Assembly: GCF_013377995.1 (NCBI RefSeq) | Contig: NZ_CP055305.1 | Location: 682,001-746,000, forward strand | DNA from: Mannheimia pernigra | Lineage (GTDB): Bacteria; Pseudomonadota; Gammaproteobacteria; Enterobacterales; Pasteurellaceae | Reading direction: 5' to 3' | Length of the DNA stretch: 64,000 nucleotides | Shown here: piece after piece, positions 26,883 to 35,282 of the stretch | Layout of the letters: every line of letters starts with the position of its first letter | Numbering within the stretch: position 1 is the stretch's first letter | Notes under the pieces: generated by a model | Seen by the model: the letters and a program-made list of their open reading frames with translations, nothing else | Told to the model about the DNA's origin: nothing | The model's database searches: none | Made by a program: the position numbers and the translations under genes

Positions 26883-27767
26883 TTAAACCTCAGCTTTGGT
26901 AATCTGTGTGATTGCTTGAGCTAAACGCTCATAGCGAACACGTAATGGTGAACCTGGTCGGTAAACCATACCCACTGTACGGAAGGGTTTGGGATTATTA
27001 AAAGGTATATAGCAAATGCCCTCTGTTGGCTTGGCTGCTAGTTTAGGCATCAGTGCTATACCGATATTTGCTGCAACCATATTGCGTAAAGTTTCTAAAT
27101 TAGTTGCTTTAAAATGCGGATTTTCTTTTGCACCAATAGATAAACAGTAATCAAGCGTATGGGTTCGTAAGCAATGCCCACCATCAAGGAATAGTAACTC
27201 TTTGTTCTTTAATAAACCGATATCTAATTTATCTAGCTTCGCCCATTCGTGATTTTCTGGCACAACTAAATAAATTTCTTCATCAAAAATAGGTACTTCG
27301 ATAAAAGGTTCACTTTCTTTGACAAATGAGATAATTCCGCAATCTAATTGCCCTGATTCAAGATGATCTAATAGTTGATTGGTTTGTAATTCGTAAAGAT
27401 AAAGCTCTAAATCAGTAAACTCTTTTTTCAATGCAGGAATAATGATGGGAGAAAGATAAGGCCCGAGTGTAGGGATGACCCCAATATGAAGTGGGCCAGA
27501 CATCTCTTTACCTTGATTGCTTGCCATTTCTTTTAGAATCTTCACTTCTCTTAATACGACTTTTGCTTGTTCCACTAGCGTTAAGCCTGCTTGCGTAAAA
27601 AGCACTTTTCGGCTGGTGCGTTCTAGTAAAATTGTGCCTAGCTCCTGTTCTAATTTACGGATTTGCCCACTTAATGTTGGCTGGCTAACATTACAAGACT
27701 CCGCTGCGCGGCGGAAATGTTTATAGTCTGCTAGGGCAATTAGGTATTCTAAATCTCGAATATTCAA
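26883..27767 (-). CDS. oxyR: OxyR, peroxide-sensing LysR-type regulator
   Basis: 294-aa LysR-family regulator of the peroxide response. The HTH (FRRAAESCNVSQPTLSGQIRKLEQELG, about residues 18-44, in parts) and the redox pair are intact. With the start placed at TTG 27767 the protein begins MNIRDLEYLIALA and the sensing cysteines fall exactly at Cys199 and Cys208 (DGGHCLRTHTLDYC), the E. coli numbering. GGAGA (27774-27778) lies 6 bases before that TTG, which decides the start over the upstream ATG at 27800. Followed by fabR. Probable targets here are dps and katA. Confidence 0.95.
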   Translation of the reverse strand: MNIRDLEYLIALADYKHFRRAAESCNVSQPTLSGQIRKLEQELGTILLERTSRKVLFTQAGLTLVEQAKVVLREVKILKEMASNQGKEMSGPLHIGVIPTLGPYLSPIIIPALKKEFTDLELYLYELQTNQLLDHLESGQLDCGIISFVKESEPFIEVPIFDEEIYLVVPENHEWAKLDKLDIGLLKNKELLFLDGGHCLRTHTLDYCLSIGAKENPHFKATNLETLRNMVAANIGIALMPKLAAKPTEGICYIPFNNPKPFRTVGMVYRPGSPLRVRYERLAQAITQITKAEV

Positions 27768-27950
27768 TTTATTTCTCCAATTTGATATTTTCCTATTCAT
27801 CCGATGGGTGGATTATGCCATATTTGCAAGGTTAATGTTGAGCATTTTACAATATAACTTTGTTAGTTGATAGGATTTGACGATAAGTTTTGATTTTTAA
27901 TTCGGTTAAATAAATTAATAAGAGACGAGGAGAATTTTCTCAATAACAGA

Positions 27951-27973
27951 AAATGGGGCTTAATGCCCCATTT
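27951..27973 (-). terminator. Terminator of thrC
   Basis: AAATGGGGC (27951-27959) pairs with GCCCCATTT (27965-27973). On the minus strand it lies 10 bases past the thrC stop and is followed by TTCTGTTATT. Confidence 0.75.
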
Positions 27974-27982
27974 AGACGCGAT

Positions 27983-29257
27983 TTATTTTAATAAATAAGC
28001 ACGTAAGGTGGCAAAATCTGCGGGCATTTCATCAGATAACAGCGGTAATTTATTGTGTTTATCTAATGCTTCTGGAAGTGGTAATTCAATGTCTAAAATA
28101 CGCTCAACAGATTCTTTAAATTTAGCTGGGTGAGCGGTACATAAGAAAATACCTGTTTCGCCTGCTTGTAGTTGGTCTTTTAAGCTTTGGTAAGCAATTG
28201 CACCGTGTGGCTCGCATAAATAACCTTCTGCATATTGGGCTTTTAAGGCTGCTTCGGTTTCTTCATCATTTAATGTGGCTGAGCCTAAATTTGATAAGCT
28301 CCAGTTATTACGTTTAAATAATTCTTCAACACGTGGCCAGTTATTTGGACGACTTACATCCATTGCATTAGAAAGGGTTGCAATGGTTGCATTTGGCTCC
28401 CATTTGCCTGATTGTAAATAGCGTGGAACGGTATCGTTAGCATTCGTTGAGGCAATAAAGCGTTTAATAGGTAAGCCCATTGACTTGGCAATTAAACCAG
28501 CGGTTAAGTTACCAAAGTTACCACTTGGCACAGATATTATAACGTTATCACGTTTTTCTTTAGGTAGCTGTGCTACTGCTTCAAAGTAATAACAAACTTG
28601 AGCCAATAGGCGGCTGATGTTAATAGAGTTTGCCGAGTTCAAACCGATTGCTTGGCGAAGTTCTACATCATCAAAGGCTTGTTTTACTAATGCTTGGCAC
28701 GCATCAAAATCTGACTCAATCGCCACCGTGCGAATATTACCGCCTAATGTACAGAATAATTTTTCTTGTAATCGGCTGATTTTACCTTTTGGATAAAGAA
28801 TCACCACATTGATATTCTCTAAGCCATAGAATGCGTGAGCCACTGCCGCTCCAGTATCACCTGAAGTTGCGGTTAAAATAGTAATTTTGCCATCGCCACG
28901 CACATTCGCTAACGCTTGAGCCATAAAACGTCCACCAAAGTCTTTAAAGGCTAGGGTTGGACCATGAAATAATTCTAACGCATAAATATTATCATTTACT
29001 TTGGCAAGCGGTGCAGGGAACGTAAACGCATTTTTTACCATTGCATTTAACGTTTCTGTGGGTAATTCTTCCCCGATTAATGCGGAAAGAATTTTTTGGC
29101 TACGTTCTACTAAAGGTAAATCAAGTAATTCGTCAATATTGTCTAATTTGGGTAAAATGTCAGGGAAAAATAATCCTTGATTTGTGCCTAAACCTTGGCG
29201 TACGGCTTGGGCGAAATTGACTTGCTCTTGAGGATGTTTGATGTTGTATAAGTTCAT
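27983..29257 (-). CDS. thrC: Threonine synthase
   Basis: 424-aa PLP enzyme making threonine from O-phosphohomoserine. The PLP lysine is in LAFKDFGGRFMAQ (near residue 107), with phosphate-binding TATSGDTGAAVAHA (about 130-143). ATG 29257 gives the family start MNLYNIKHP and has AAGGA 9 bases upstream; the frame opens nine codons earlier. The gene is not next to thrA and thrB: upstream is divergent mgsA and downstream oxyR, so the thr genes are split in this genome. A terminator follows. Confidence 0.96.
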   Translation of the reverse strand: MNLYNIKHPQEQVNFAQAVRQGLGTNQGLFFPDILPKLDNIDELLDLPLVERSQKILSALIGEELPTETLNAMVKNAFTFPAPLAKVNDNIYALELFHGPTLAFKDFGGRFMAQALANVRGDGKITILTATSGDTGAAVAHAFYGLENINVVILYPKGKISRLQEKLFCTLGGNIRTVAIESDFDACQALVKQAFDDVELRQAIGLNSANSINISRLLAQVCYYFEAVAQLPKEKRDNVIISVPSGNFGNLTAGLIAKSMGLPIKRFIASTNANDTVPRYLQSGKWEPNATIATLSNAMDVSRPNNWPRVEELFKRNNWSLSNLGSATLNDEETEAALKAQYAEGYLCEPHGAIAYQSLKDQLQAGETGIFLCTAHPAKFKESVERILDIELPLPEALDKHNKLPLLSDEMPADFATLRAYLLK

Positions 29258-29378
29258 TGAGGGGTCCTTGTTTAAAATAGCCATTTTTAACTGATTTTAG
29301 CTATAAGCAGTGATTAGTCAATGCAAAAGCGAGAAATAAGCGGTATGATTTCGTAAAAATGTTGCAAAGGAGATAAAA

Positions 29379-29837
29379 ATGGAAACCACAACACGAAAAA
29401 TTGCAAAACAAAAACAGATTGCTTTGGTTGCTCACGACAGCTGCAAGCTTGATTTAATTCGTTGGGCACAAGCGCATAAATCGCAGCTTATCTCTCATAA
29501 ACTCTATGCAACGGGGACGACAGGGCATTTGCTTGCCAGAGAAATAGGGTTTGAAATTACCTCGTTAATGAGCGGACCAATGGGCGGAGATCAACAATTA
29601 GGCGGGCTGATTGCAGAAAAGAAAATTGATATGTTAATTTTCTTTTGGGATCCAATGAATGCCGCCCCGCACGACCCAGATGTTAAAGCCTTAATGCGAA
29701 TTGCAACGGTGTGGAATATTCCTGTGGCAATTAATGAAACTTCTGCCAATTTTCTGTTAAATGCTGATTTATTTAACCAAGAAGTTGAGGTCATTGTGCC
29801 AGATTATGATGGTTATTTAGCTGATCGTTTGGGTTAG
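29379..29837 (+). CDS. mgsA: Methylglyoxal synthase
   Basis: 152-aa methylglyoxal synthase, converting dihydroxyacetone phosphate into methylglyoxal plus phosphate, a glycolytic overflow route. Active-site segments are present: ALVAHDSCK with the substrate-binding His and Lys, TGTTGHL (phosphate loop, about residues 45-51), the catalytic Asp in MSGPMGGDQQLGG (about 66-78) and FFWDPMNAAPHDPDVKAL (about 88-105). AGGAG precedes the ATG. A USS-pair terminator follows. Confidence 0.96.
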   Translation: METTTRKIAKQKQIALVAHDSCKLDLIRWAQAHKSQLISHKLYATGTTGHLLAREIGFEITSLMSGPMGGDQQLGGLIAEKKIDMLIFFWDPMNAAPHDPDVKALMRIATVWNIPVAINETSANFLLNADLFNQEVEVIVPDYDGYLADRLG

Positions 29838-29851
29838 CATTATCGCTGATA

Positions 29852-29888
29852 ACAAGCGGTCATATTTTTATAAAAATTGACCGCTTGT
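29852..29888. terminator. Inverted USS pair between mgsA and pqiA
   Basis: ACAAGCGGT (29852-29860) and ACCGCTTGT (29880-29888) pair fully, extended inward by CA/TG and AT-rich pairing. Placed between two convergent genes, it can terminate both. Confidence 0.75.
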
Positions 29889-29920
29889 CATTACACATTT
29901 ACCTAATTTGCAATCTCAAC

Positions 29921-31165
29921 TTAATTATGCGTTTTTGCGTGATGATCAAAATGAATCTTCCACAGCATTCTAGCGTCCAAATTGGCGGAGGCAAACATTG
30001 TTAGGAAAACCGCTGCACCAAAATAGAAAGCAGCTTCGCCTACCGAAAAACTTAAAATTTGCCCACGTTCAAGTAGCGACATCATCAATGAAAGTACAAA
30101 TAAATCAAGCATTGACCAACGCCCTATAAAGTGAACGTAATGGAGTAATTTCATTTGTAAGTGTATTGGGTGCTGCCATTTGTAGTGAATCGCGAGTAAT
30201 AGATACAAAATAATCGTTATTTTACTCACAGGCACAGCAATACTTGCGACAAATACAATAGCAGCCACAAGATAACTGCCCATTTCAACAAATAAAATCA
30301 CTCCTGACATTAATGAATCTGCTGACACTTTGCCGGCCATTTCGGTAATTGAAATTGGGAAAATATTGGCAGGAATCATCATAATCGTGCCAGCAATCAA
30401 AGATGCCCATATACGCTGAATTTTAATATTATCGGCAATCGATAAATTGCTCTCACAACGAGGGCAGCGTTGTTGTCCCTTCAAGTCTAAAATGGTTTCA
30501 TCAAAACAGTATTCGCAAGTTGGGCAAAGCGTTGGCTTACTATTGTGATCAAAAGGTAGCGAGTGATATTCAGGGTAAAATTGCTCCCAGGCTTGTTTAG
30601 GTTCTATTTTGATAAAAAGGAGCGTGTTTAGTATCGCAACCAATACGAAAGCGATTAAATTGCTATCAAATTGTAAATTGGCATAATCCCGAATTTTAAA
30701 AGCGGCAACGGCAAGTGCAATTAAATAAACGTCAAGCATTACCCACTCTTGAATTTTAGTGAGAAATATTAATGTATAACGAGGGCGCTGGCGGGTGATT
30801 TGTTGGATTTGAATAGTTAAAATCAACAAAACGAAAACAACAGGCATAATTACAGCACAGACTAATACCATAAATGCGGTGTAATGATAGCCTGCAGTTG
30901 CCATTTTCCAAATGCCGTCCCAGACTGTTGCATTAATTTTTACGCCAAGTAAATCAATGCTGAGTAGCGGAAAGCCAAGAGCAAACGGCAATAAAATCAA
31001 AATCGCTAATGCGAGAAATGCACTGCGATGTAAGCTCCAGGTATTGCCTTTTCGTATAATATGATTGCAAGTCGGGCAGAGGGAGTCTCCTTTCTCTGCT
31101 AAAGAAACTCGCACTGCTTGACCACATTCAAGGCAGGTTTGTAGAACAATGCTTTTGATCTTCAT
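29921..31165 (-). CDS. pqiA: PqiA/LetA-family membrane protein (orphan)
   Basis: 414-aa PqiA-family inner-membrane protein, a duplicated unit of a zinc-ribbon-like cysteine cluster (CLECGQAV..CPTC near residues 12-33; CPTCEYCFDE..CPRC near 214-238) plus four transmembrane helices each. PqiA/LetA proteins work with MCE proteins (PqiB, LetB) in lipid transport across the envelope. No MCE gene is adjacent: mgsA lies convergently downstream and ilvC divergently upstream. So it either works with partners elsewhere or alone. Confidence 0.85.
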   Translation of the reverse strand: MKIKSIVLQTCLECGQAVRVSLAEKGDSLCPTCNHIIRKGNTWSLHRSAFLALAILILLPFALGFPLLSIDLLGVKINATVWDGIWKMATAGYHYTAFMVLVCAVIMPVVFVLLILTIQIQQITRQRPRYTLIFLTKIQEWVMLDVYLIALAVAAFKIRDYANLQFDSNLIAFVLVAILNTLLFIKIEPKQAWEQFYPEYHSLPFDHNSKPTLCPTCEYCFDETILDLKGQQRCPRCESNLSIADNIKIQRIWASLIAGTIMMIPANIFPISITEMAGKVSADSLMSGVILFVEMGSYLVAAIVFVASIAVPVSKITIILYLLLAIHYKWQHPIHLQMKLLHYVHFIGRWSMLDLFVLSLMMSLLERGQILSFSVGEAAFYFGAAVFLTMFASANLDARMLWKIHFDHHAKTHN

Positions 31166-31372
31166 TTTTATCTTTTATCTTGTGGGGTGGGTATATCGAC
31201 CTGCCCTACGCATTATTAAATATAAGATAGTTAAAGTGCCATCTTATCTATTGCCAATTTAAATCGCTATTTTCTACTTTATCTAGAAGATTGCAAGCGG
31301 TTAAATTTTCAAAAAAATGTACAAATAAAAAATAATTGCGTATTTTGCAACATAAAATGTTAATATTTTCAA

Positions 31373-31400
31373 TTTACGCAATAATACGTTAATGTATAAT
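31373..31400 (+). promoter_or_regulatory. Likely sigma-70 promoter of ilvC
   Basis: TTTACG (31373-31378) and TATAAT (31395-31400) with a 16-base spacer, 36 bases before the ilvC ATG. A short palindrome AACATAAAATGTT (31349-31361) just upstream could be an activator site; its owner is unknown. Confidence 0.5.
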
Positions 31401-31435
31401 CACTTCACAACCTCATTTAATTAAGGAGACAAACA

Positions 31436-32917
31436 ATGTCTAACTATTTTAATACATTAAATTTACGTCAAACATTAGATCAACTAGGTCGCTGCCGTTT
31501 TATGGATAGAAACGAATTCGTAGATGGTTGCGATGTCTTAAAAGGCAAAAAAGTGGTTATTGTAGGCTGTGGGGCACAAGGTTTAAACCAAGGTTTAAAT
31601 ATGCGTGATAGCGGCTTAGACATCGCTTACGCATTGCGTGCTGAAGCAATTGCTGAAAAACGTGCATCATTTAAGCGTGCTTCAGAAAACGGCTTCGTGG
31701 TGGGTACTTACGAACAATTAATTCCTGAAGCAGATTTAGTGATCAACTTAACCCCAGACAAACAGCATTCAAAAGTAGTTGCAGATGTAATGCCATTAAT
31801 GAAACAGGGGGCAGCCTTTGGTTATTCACACGGTTTCAACATTGTGGAAGAAGGCGAGCAAATCCGCCCAGACATCACCGTTGTGATGACAGCCCCAAAA
31901 TGCCCAGGTACAGAAGTGCGTGAAGAGTACAAGCGTGGCTTTGGCGTGCCGACTTTAATTGCAGTTCACCCAGAAAATGACCCGAAAGGCGAGGGATTAG
32001 CGATTGCGAAAGCCTGGGCAAGTGCAACGGGTGGTGACCGTGCAGGCGTATTAGAATCTTCATTCGTAGCAGAAGTGAAATCTGACTTAATGGGTGAGCA
32101 AACTATTCTTTGCGGTATGCTACAAGCAGGTTCAATTGTATGTTATGACAAGCTAGTGGCAGAAGGTAAAGATCCAGCATACGCAGGTAAATTGATCCAA
32201 TTTGGTTGGGAAGCGATTACGGAAGCATTAAAACAAGGTGGTATCACCTTAATGATGGATCGCTTGTCTAACAGTGCAAAATTACGTGCATTTGAGCTTT
32301 CTGAGCAAATCAAAGAAGAATTAGCGTTCTTATTTGAAAAACATATGGACGATATTATTAGCGGTGAGTTCTCATCAACGATGATGGCAGACTGGAAAAA
32401 CGGTGATGCAAACTTATTAAAATGGCGTGAAGAAACCGGCAAAACTGCCTTTGAAAACGCACCACAAGCAGACGGCATTAAAATTGCGGAACAAGAATAT
32501 TTTGATAACGGCGTGTTAATGGTTGCAATGGTAAAAGCAGGGGTTGAATTAGCGTTTGACACAATGGTTTCAGCGGGTATTTACGAAGAGTCTGCGTACT
32601 ACGAATCGCTACACGAGTTACCGTTAATCGCAAATACCATTGCTCGTAAACGTTTATATGAAATGAATGTGGTTATTTCCGATACCGCAGAATACGGCAA
32701 CTACCTATTCTCTCACGTTGCAACCCCAATTTTAGCGGAGAAAATTATTCCAACCTTAGAAAAAGGTGATTTAGGCGAACCAACACCGGCAGTTGAAATT
32801 GACAACGTTACATTGCGTGACGTAAATGATGCCATCCGTAACCACCCAATTGAGTTAATTGGTCAAGAATTACGTGGTTATATGACGGATATGAAACGTA
32901 TTTCTTCACAAAATTAA
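31436..32917 (+). CDS. ilvC: Ketol-acid reductoisomerase, class II (long form)
   Basis: 493-aa enzyme of valine/isoleucine synthesis that rearranges and reduces acetolactate or acetohydroxybutyrate using NADPH and Mg2+. The Rossmann fingerprint VVIVGCGAQGLNQGLNMRDSG lies at about residues 38-58 (family GxGxxG), NLTPDKQH near 100 and the metal-binding region KSDLMGEQTILCG near 213. The length and the duplicated C-terminal knotted domain identify the long class II form of enterobacteria and Pasteurellaceae. AAGGAGA precedes the ATG. Confidence 0.97.
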   Translation: MSNYFNTLNLRQTLDQLGRCRFMDRNEFVDGCDVLKGKKVVIVGCGAQGLNQGLNMRDSGLDIAYALRAEAIAEKRASFKRASENGFVVGTYEQLIPEADLVINLTPDKQHSKVVADVMPLMKQGAAFGYSHGFNIVEEGEQIRPDITVVMTAPKCPGTEVREEYKRGFGVPTLIAVHPENDPKGEGLAIAKAWASATGGDRAGVLESSFVAEVKSDLMGEQTILCGMLQAGSIVCYDKLVAEGKDPAYAGKLIQFGWEAITEALKQGGITLMMDRLSNSAKLRAFELSEQIKEELAFLFEKHMDDIISGEFSSTMMADWKNGDANLLKWREETGKTAFENAPQADGIKIAEQEYFDNGVLMVAMVKAGVELAFDTMVSAGIYEESAYYESLHELPLIANTIARKRLYEMNVVISDTAEYGNYLFSHVATPILAEKIIPTLEKGDLGEPTPAVEIDNVTLRDVNDAIRNHPIELIGQELRGYMTDMKRISSQN

Positions 32918-32934
32918 TGGTGATTTGATATGGA

Positions 32935-32957
32935 AGGGGCAAATGATAATTGCCCCT
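32935..32957. other. GC-rich palindrome after ilvC
   Basis: AGGGGCAA (32935-32942) and TTGCCCCT (32950-32957) form an 8-bp stem 18 bases after the ilvC stop, with no T-run. It resembles the dnaK terminator palindrome (GGGGCGAAA..CGCCCCTAC). Confidence 0.5.
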
Positions 32958-33051
32958 ACAAGCGGTCGAAAAAACGAAATTTTTTGCAAAAGTGCGGTAG
33001 TAATATTGCACTTTTTCTTTTGCAAAATATCATTAAAAAACAACCGCTTGT
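32958..33051. repeat. Inverted USS pair between ilvC and purC
   Basis: ACAAGCGGT (32958-32966) and ACCGCTTGT (33043-33051) flank an AT-rich stretch with further TTTTGCAAA-type inverted repeats. Probable shared terminator region of the convergent genes. Confidence 0.6.
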
Positions 33052-33053
33052 TA

Positions 33054-33911
33054 TTATTTAGTCAATAAATCAAGCGCTTCTTGGTATTTTGCGACAGTTT
33101 TTTCAATCACCTCAGTGGGTACTTGTGGGGCAGGGGCTTGCTTGTTCCAACCGCTGCTTTCTAGCCAATCACGTACGAATTGTTTATCAAATGAAGGTGG
33201 ATTTGTGCCTGCTTGGTAAGTATCAATTGACCAGAATCGGCTAGAATCTGGCGTGAGTACTTCGTCCATTAAGGTTAATACGTTATTTTCATCTAGCCCA
33301 AACTCAAATTTAGTATCACAAATAATTATTCCTTTGGTCAGTGCATATTCTGCCGCTTCTGTATAGAGTTTGAGTGCGGCATCACGCACTTTGGCTGCTA
33401 ATTCTATACCGATTTGGCGTTCGCATTCTTCATAACTGATGTTAATGTCGTGATCGCCTACTTCTGCTTTGCTAGAGGGGGTAAAAATGGGCTGTGGCAA
33501 CTTGCTTGCTTCAACCAAACCATTTGGTAATTTCAAGCCACAAATTGTGCCCGTTTGTTGATAATCTTTCAGCCCCGAACCTGTTAAATAACCACGCACG
33601 ATAGACTCAATTTTCACAGGCGTTAAGCGTTTACATACCACGGCACGGTGTTGGACTGCTTGTGCTTCTTCTTTGGGTAAAACATCAAAGACGCTATCGC
33701 CAGTAAAATGATTTGGCATAATATGGGATAATTTATCAAACCAGAAATTAGAAATTTGGGTAAGAATTTCGCCTTTACGAGGAATGGGATCATCTAAGAT
33801 TACATCAAATGCGGATAAGCGATCGGTTGCCACCATTAGCATTCGTTTTTCATCAATTTCGTAGAGATCACGCACTTTACCTGAGTAGATTTTTTTTAAG
33901 CTGATTTGCAT
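33054..33911 (-). CDS. purC: Phosphoribosylaminoimidazole-succinocarboxamide synthase
   Basis: 285-aa SAICAR synthase, an ATP-dependent step of purine synthesis. Family markers: IYSGKVRDLYEI near residue 8, ATDRLSAFDVIL near 29, VRGYLTGSG near 107 and DTKFEFGLDE near 198. ATG 33911 has AGGAA 7 bases upstream, better placed than the GTG two codons earlier. A near-perfect PurR operator lies 59-74 bases upstream, so purine repression is likely. Length resembles the longer yeast-type/Pasteurellaceae branch rather than the 237-aa E. coli enzyme. Confidence 0.95.
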   Translation of the reverse strand: MQISLKKIYSGKVRDLYEIDEKRMLMVATDRLSAFDVILDDPIPRKGEILTQISNFWFDKLSHIMPNHFTGDSVFDVLPKEEAQAVQHRAVVCKRLTPVKIESIVRGYLTGSGLKDYQQTGTICGLKLPNGLVEASKLPQPIFTPSSKAEVGDHDINISYEECERQIGIELAAKVRDAALKLYTEAAEYALTKGIIICDTKFEFGLDENNVLTLMDEVLTPDSSRFWSIDTYQAGTNPPSFDKQFVRDWLESSGWNKQAPAPQVPTEVIEKTVAKYQEALDLLTK

Positions 33912-33969
33912 TTTCACATTCCTATATATTCGTCTGATTTGTAAAAAATTGTCAAAATTATACCGCTTT

Positions 33970-33985
33970 ACGCAAACGTTTGCTA
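33970..33985 (-). promoter_or_regulatory. PurR operator of purC
   Basis: ACGCAAACGTTTGCTA matches the PurR consensus ACGCAAACGTTTGCGT at 14 of 16 positions, including the central CG and both conserved half-sites. It lies between divergent purC and the his leader. Confidence 0.85.
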
Positions 33986-34033
33986 TTGATTGTTTATGCT
34001 TAAATAAAGCACAAAAAATTTATGAAAAAAGAC

Positions 34034-34062
34034 TTGCTATTGCCAAAATTTAGGCGTATCTT
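34034..34062 (+). promoter_or_regulatory. Likely promoter of the his leader
   Basis: TTGCTA (34034-34039) and TATCTT (34057-34062) with a 17-base spacer, each matching 4 of 6 consensus positions, 28 bases before the leader peptide ATG. Confidence 0.45.
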
Positions 34063-34089
34063 TTAAGCCATTCATTTGGAGAACAAAAA

Positions 34090-34134
34090 ATGACATTTAT
34101 TCGTACGCATCATCACCATCATTTCCCTGGATAA
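34090..34134 (+). CDS. hisL: his operon leader peptide HisL
   Basis: 14-residue leader peptide MTFIRTHHHHHFPG with five consecutive histidine codons (34108-34122). GGAG lies 10 bases before the ATG. Stalling of the ribosome at these codons when charged tRNA-His is scarce would favour the antiterminator in the following RNA. It is shorter than the E. coli leader (16 residues, seven His). Confidence 0.93.
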   Translation: MTFIRTHHHHHFPG

Positions 34135-34156
34135 TCTTTCGGGCATTTGGTGTGTG

Positions 34157-34233
34157 CGGAAGATAGAAACTTCCGAGTACGCATAAAAAGCAAAATTTAA
34201 CCCTCTCGGAAGCTATTTCGATAGGGTTTTTTC
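34157..34233 (+). promoter_or_regulatory. his attenuator (alternative hairpins and terminator)
   Basis: Terminator: AACCCT..TCG (34199-34208) pairs with CGA.AGGGTT (34219-34228), followed by TTTTTT. Antiterminator: CTTCCGAG (34170-34177) is exactly complementary to CTCGGAAG (34205-34212), part of the terminator's 5' arm and loop. Upstream competitor: CGGAAG (34157-34162) pairs with CTTCCG (34170-34175). Together with HisL this is a complete translation-coupled attenuator before hisG. Confidence 0.88.
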
Positions 34234-34256
34234 ATATTTAAAAGAAGGAAACAACA

Positions 34257-35156
34257 ATGACAACAAAAAATCGATTAAGAATTGCTATGCAGAAAAAGGG
34301 GCGTTTAAGTCAGGAATGTAGTGAGTTGCTCAAGCAATGTGGTGTCAAAATTATTTGGAACGATCAACGCCTCATCGCTTACTCAGAAAATATGCCGATT
34401 GAGATTTTGCGTGTGCGTGATGATGATATTCCTGGTTTAGTGTTCGATGGCGTAGTTGATCTTGGCATTATTGGGGAAAATGTTTTAGAGGAAGAAGAGC
34501 TAGGGCGTTTGAGTTCAGGTGAAGACGTTAATTATAAAAAACTTTGCCAGTTAGACTTTGGCGGTTGTCGATTATCACTGGCTATAGATCGTGATAAAAA
34601 TTATAGTAATGTGAAAGACTTAGAAAATGCAGTCATTGCAACCTCTTATCCAAACCTTTTAAAACGCTATATGAAAGAACAGGGCGTATCATTTAAAAGT
34701 ATTTTATTAACAGGCTCTGTAGAGGTTGCACCAAGTGCTGGTATTGCGAATGCAATTTGTGATTTGGTGTCATCAGGGGCTACATTAGAAGCGAACGGAT
34801 TAAAAGAAGTTGAAGCTATTTACCATTCAACTGCTTGTGTCATTCAGCGTAAAGAACCACTATCAGCAGAAAAACAGGCGTTGGTGAATAAATTACTGGC
34901 TCGTATTCGAGGCATACAACAAGCTACAGAATCGAAATATATTATGTTACACGCACCAAAAGATAAATTAGCTGAAATTACGGCATTGCTACCAGGAGTG
35001 GAAAACCCAACTATTCTCCCATTAGCGAATGATCAAACCCGTGTTGCAATGCACGTGGTAAGTCAAGAAAATTTATTCTGGGAAACAATGGAAAAGCTTA
35101 AAGAGACGGGCGCAAGCTCAGTTTTAGTATTGCCGATTGAAAAAATGCTCGCTTAG
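34257..35156 (+). CDS. hisG: ATP phosphoribosyltransferase (long form)
   Basis: 299-aa long-form HisG, the first and feedback-inhibited step of histidine synthesis. N-terminal LRIAMQKKGRLSQECSELL, the PRPP/ATP loop LDFGGCRLSLAI, and the VEVAPSAGIANAICDLVSSGATL segment (about residues 155-178) match the enterobacterial enzyme, and the C-terminal regulatory ACT-like domain (about 225-299) is present. GAAGGAAAC precedes the ATG. Controlled by the attenuator upstream. Confidence 0.96.
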   Translation: MTTKNRLRIAMQKKGRLSQECSELLKQCGVKIIWNDQRLIAYSENMPIEILRVRDDDIPGLVFDGVVDLGIIGENVLEEEELGRLSSGEDVNYKKLCQLDFGGCRLSLAIDRDKNYSNVKDLENAVIATSYPNLLKRYMKEQGVSFKSILLTGSVEVAPSAGIANAICDLVSSGATLEANGLKEVEAIYHSTACVIQRKEPLSAEKQALVNKLLARIRGIQQATESKYIMLHAPKDKLAEITALLPGVENPTILPLANDQTRVAMHVVSQENLFWETMEKLKETGASSVLVLPIEKMLA

Positions 35157-35167
35157 TCTCTTAGTAT

Positions 35168-35213
35168 AATGCTCCTTTCTAAGCCGTTTAAATGGCTTGG
35201 AGCTTAGCATTTT
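35168..35213 (+). other. Structured hisG-hisD intergenic RNA
   Basis: AATGCT (35168-35173) pairs with AGCATT (35206-35211) and, inside, AAGCC (35181-35185) pairs with GGCTT (35194-35198); GCTCC/GGAGC offers an alternative. TTTTA follows. It may be a weak internal terminator or an mRNA-processing hairpin. Confidence 0.5.
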
Positions 35214-35282
35214 AAAAAGTTAACTTGTAATAAATGGAGTTCGTTATGAAACTATCCGATAGACATAAAAAAGGACAGCAAT

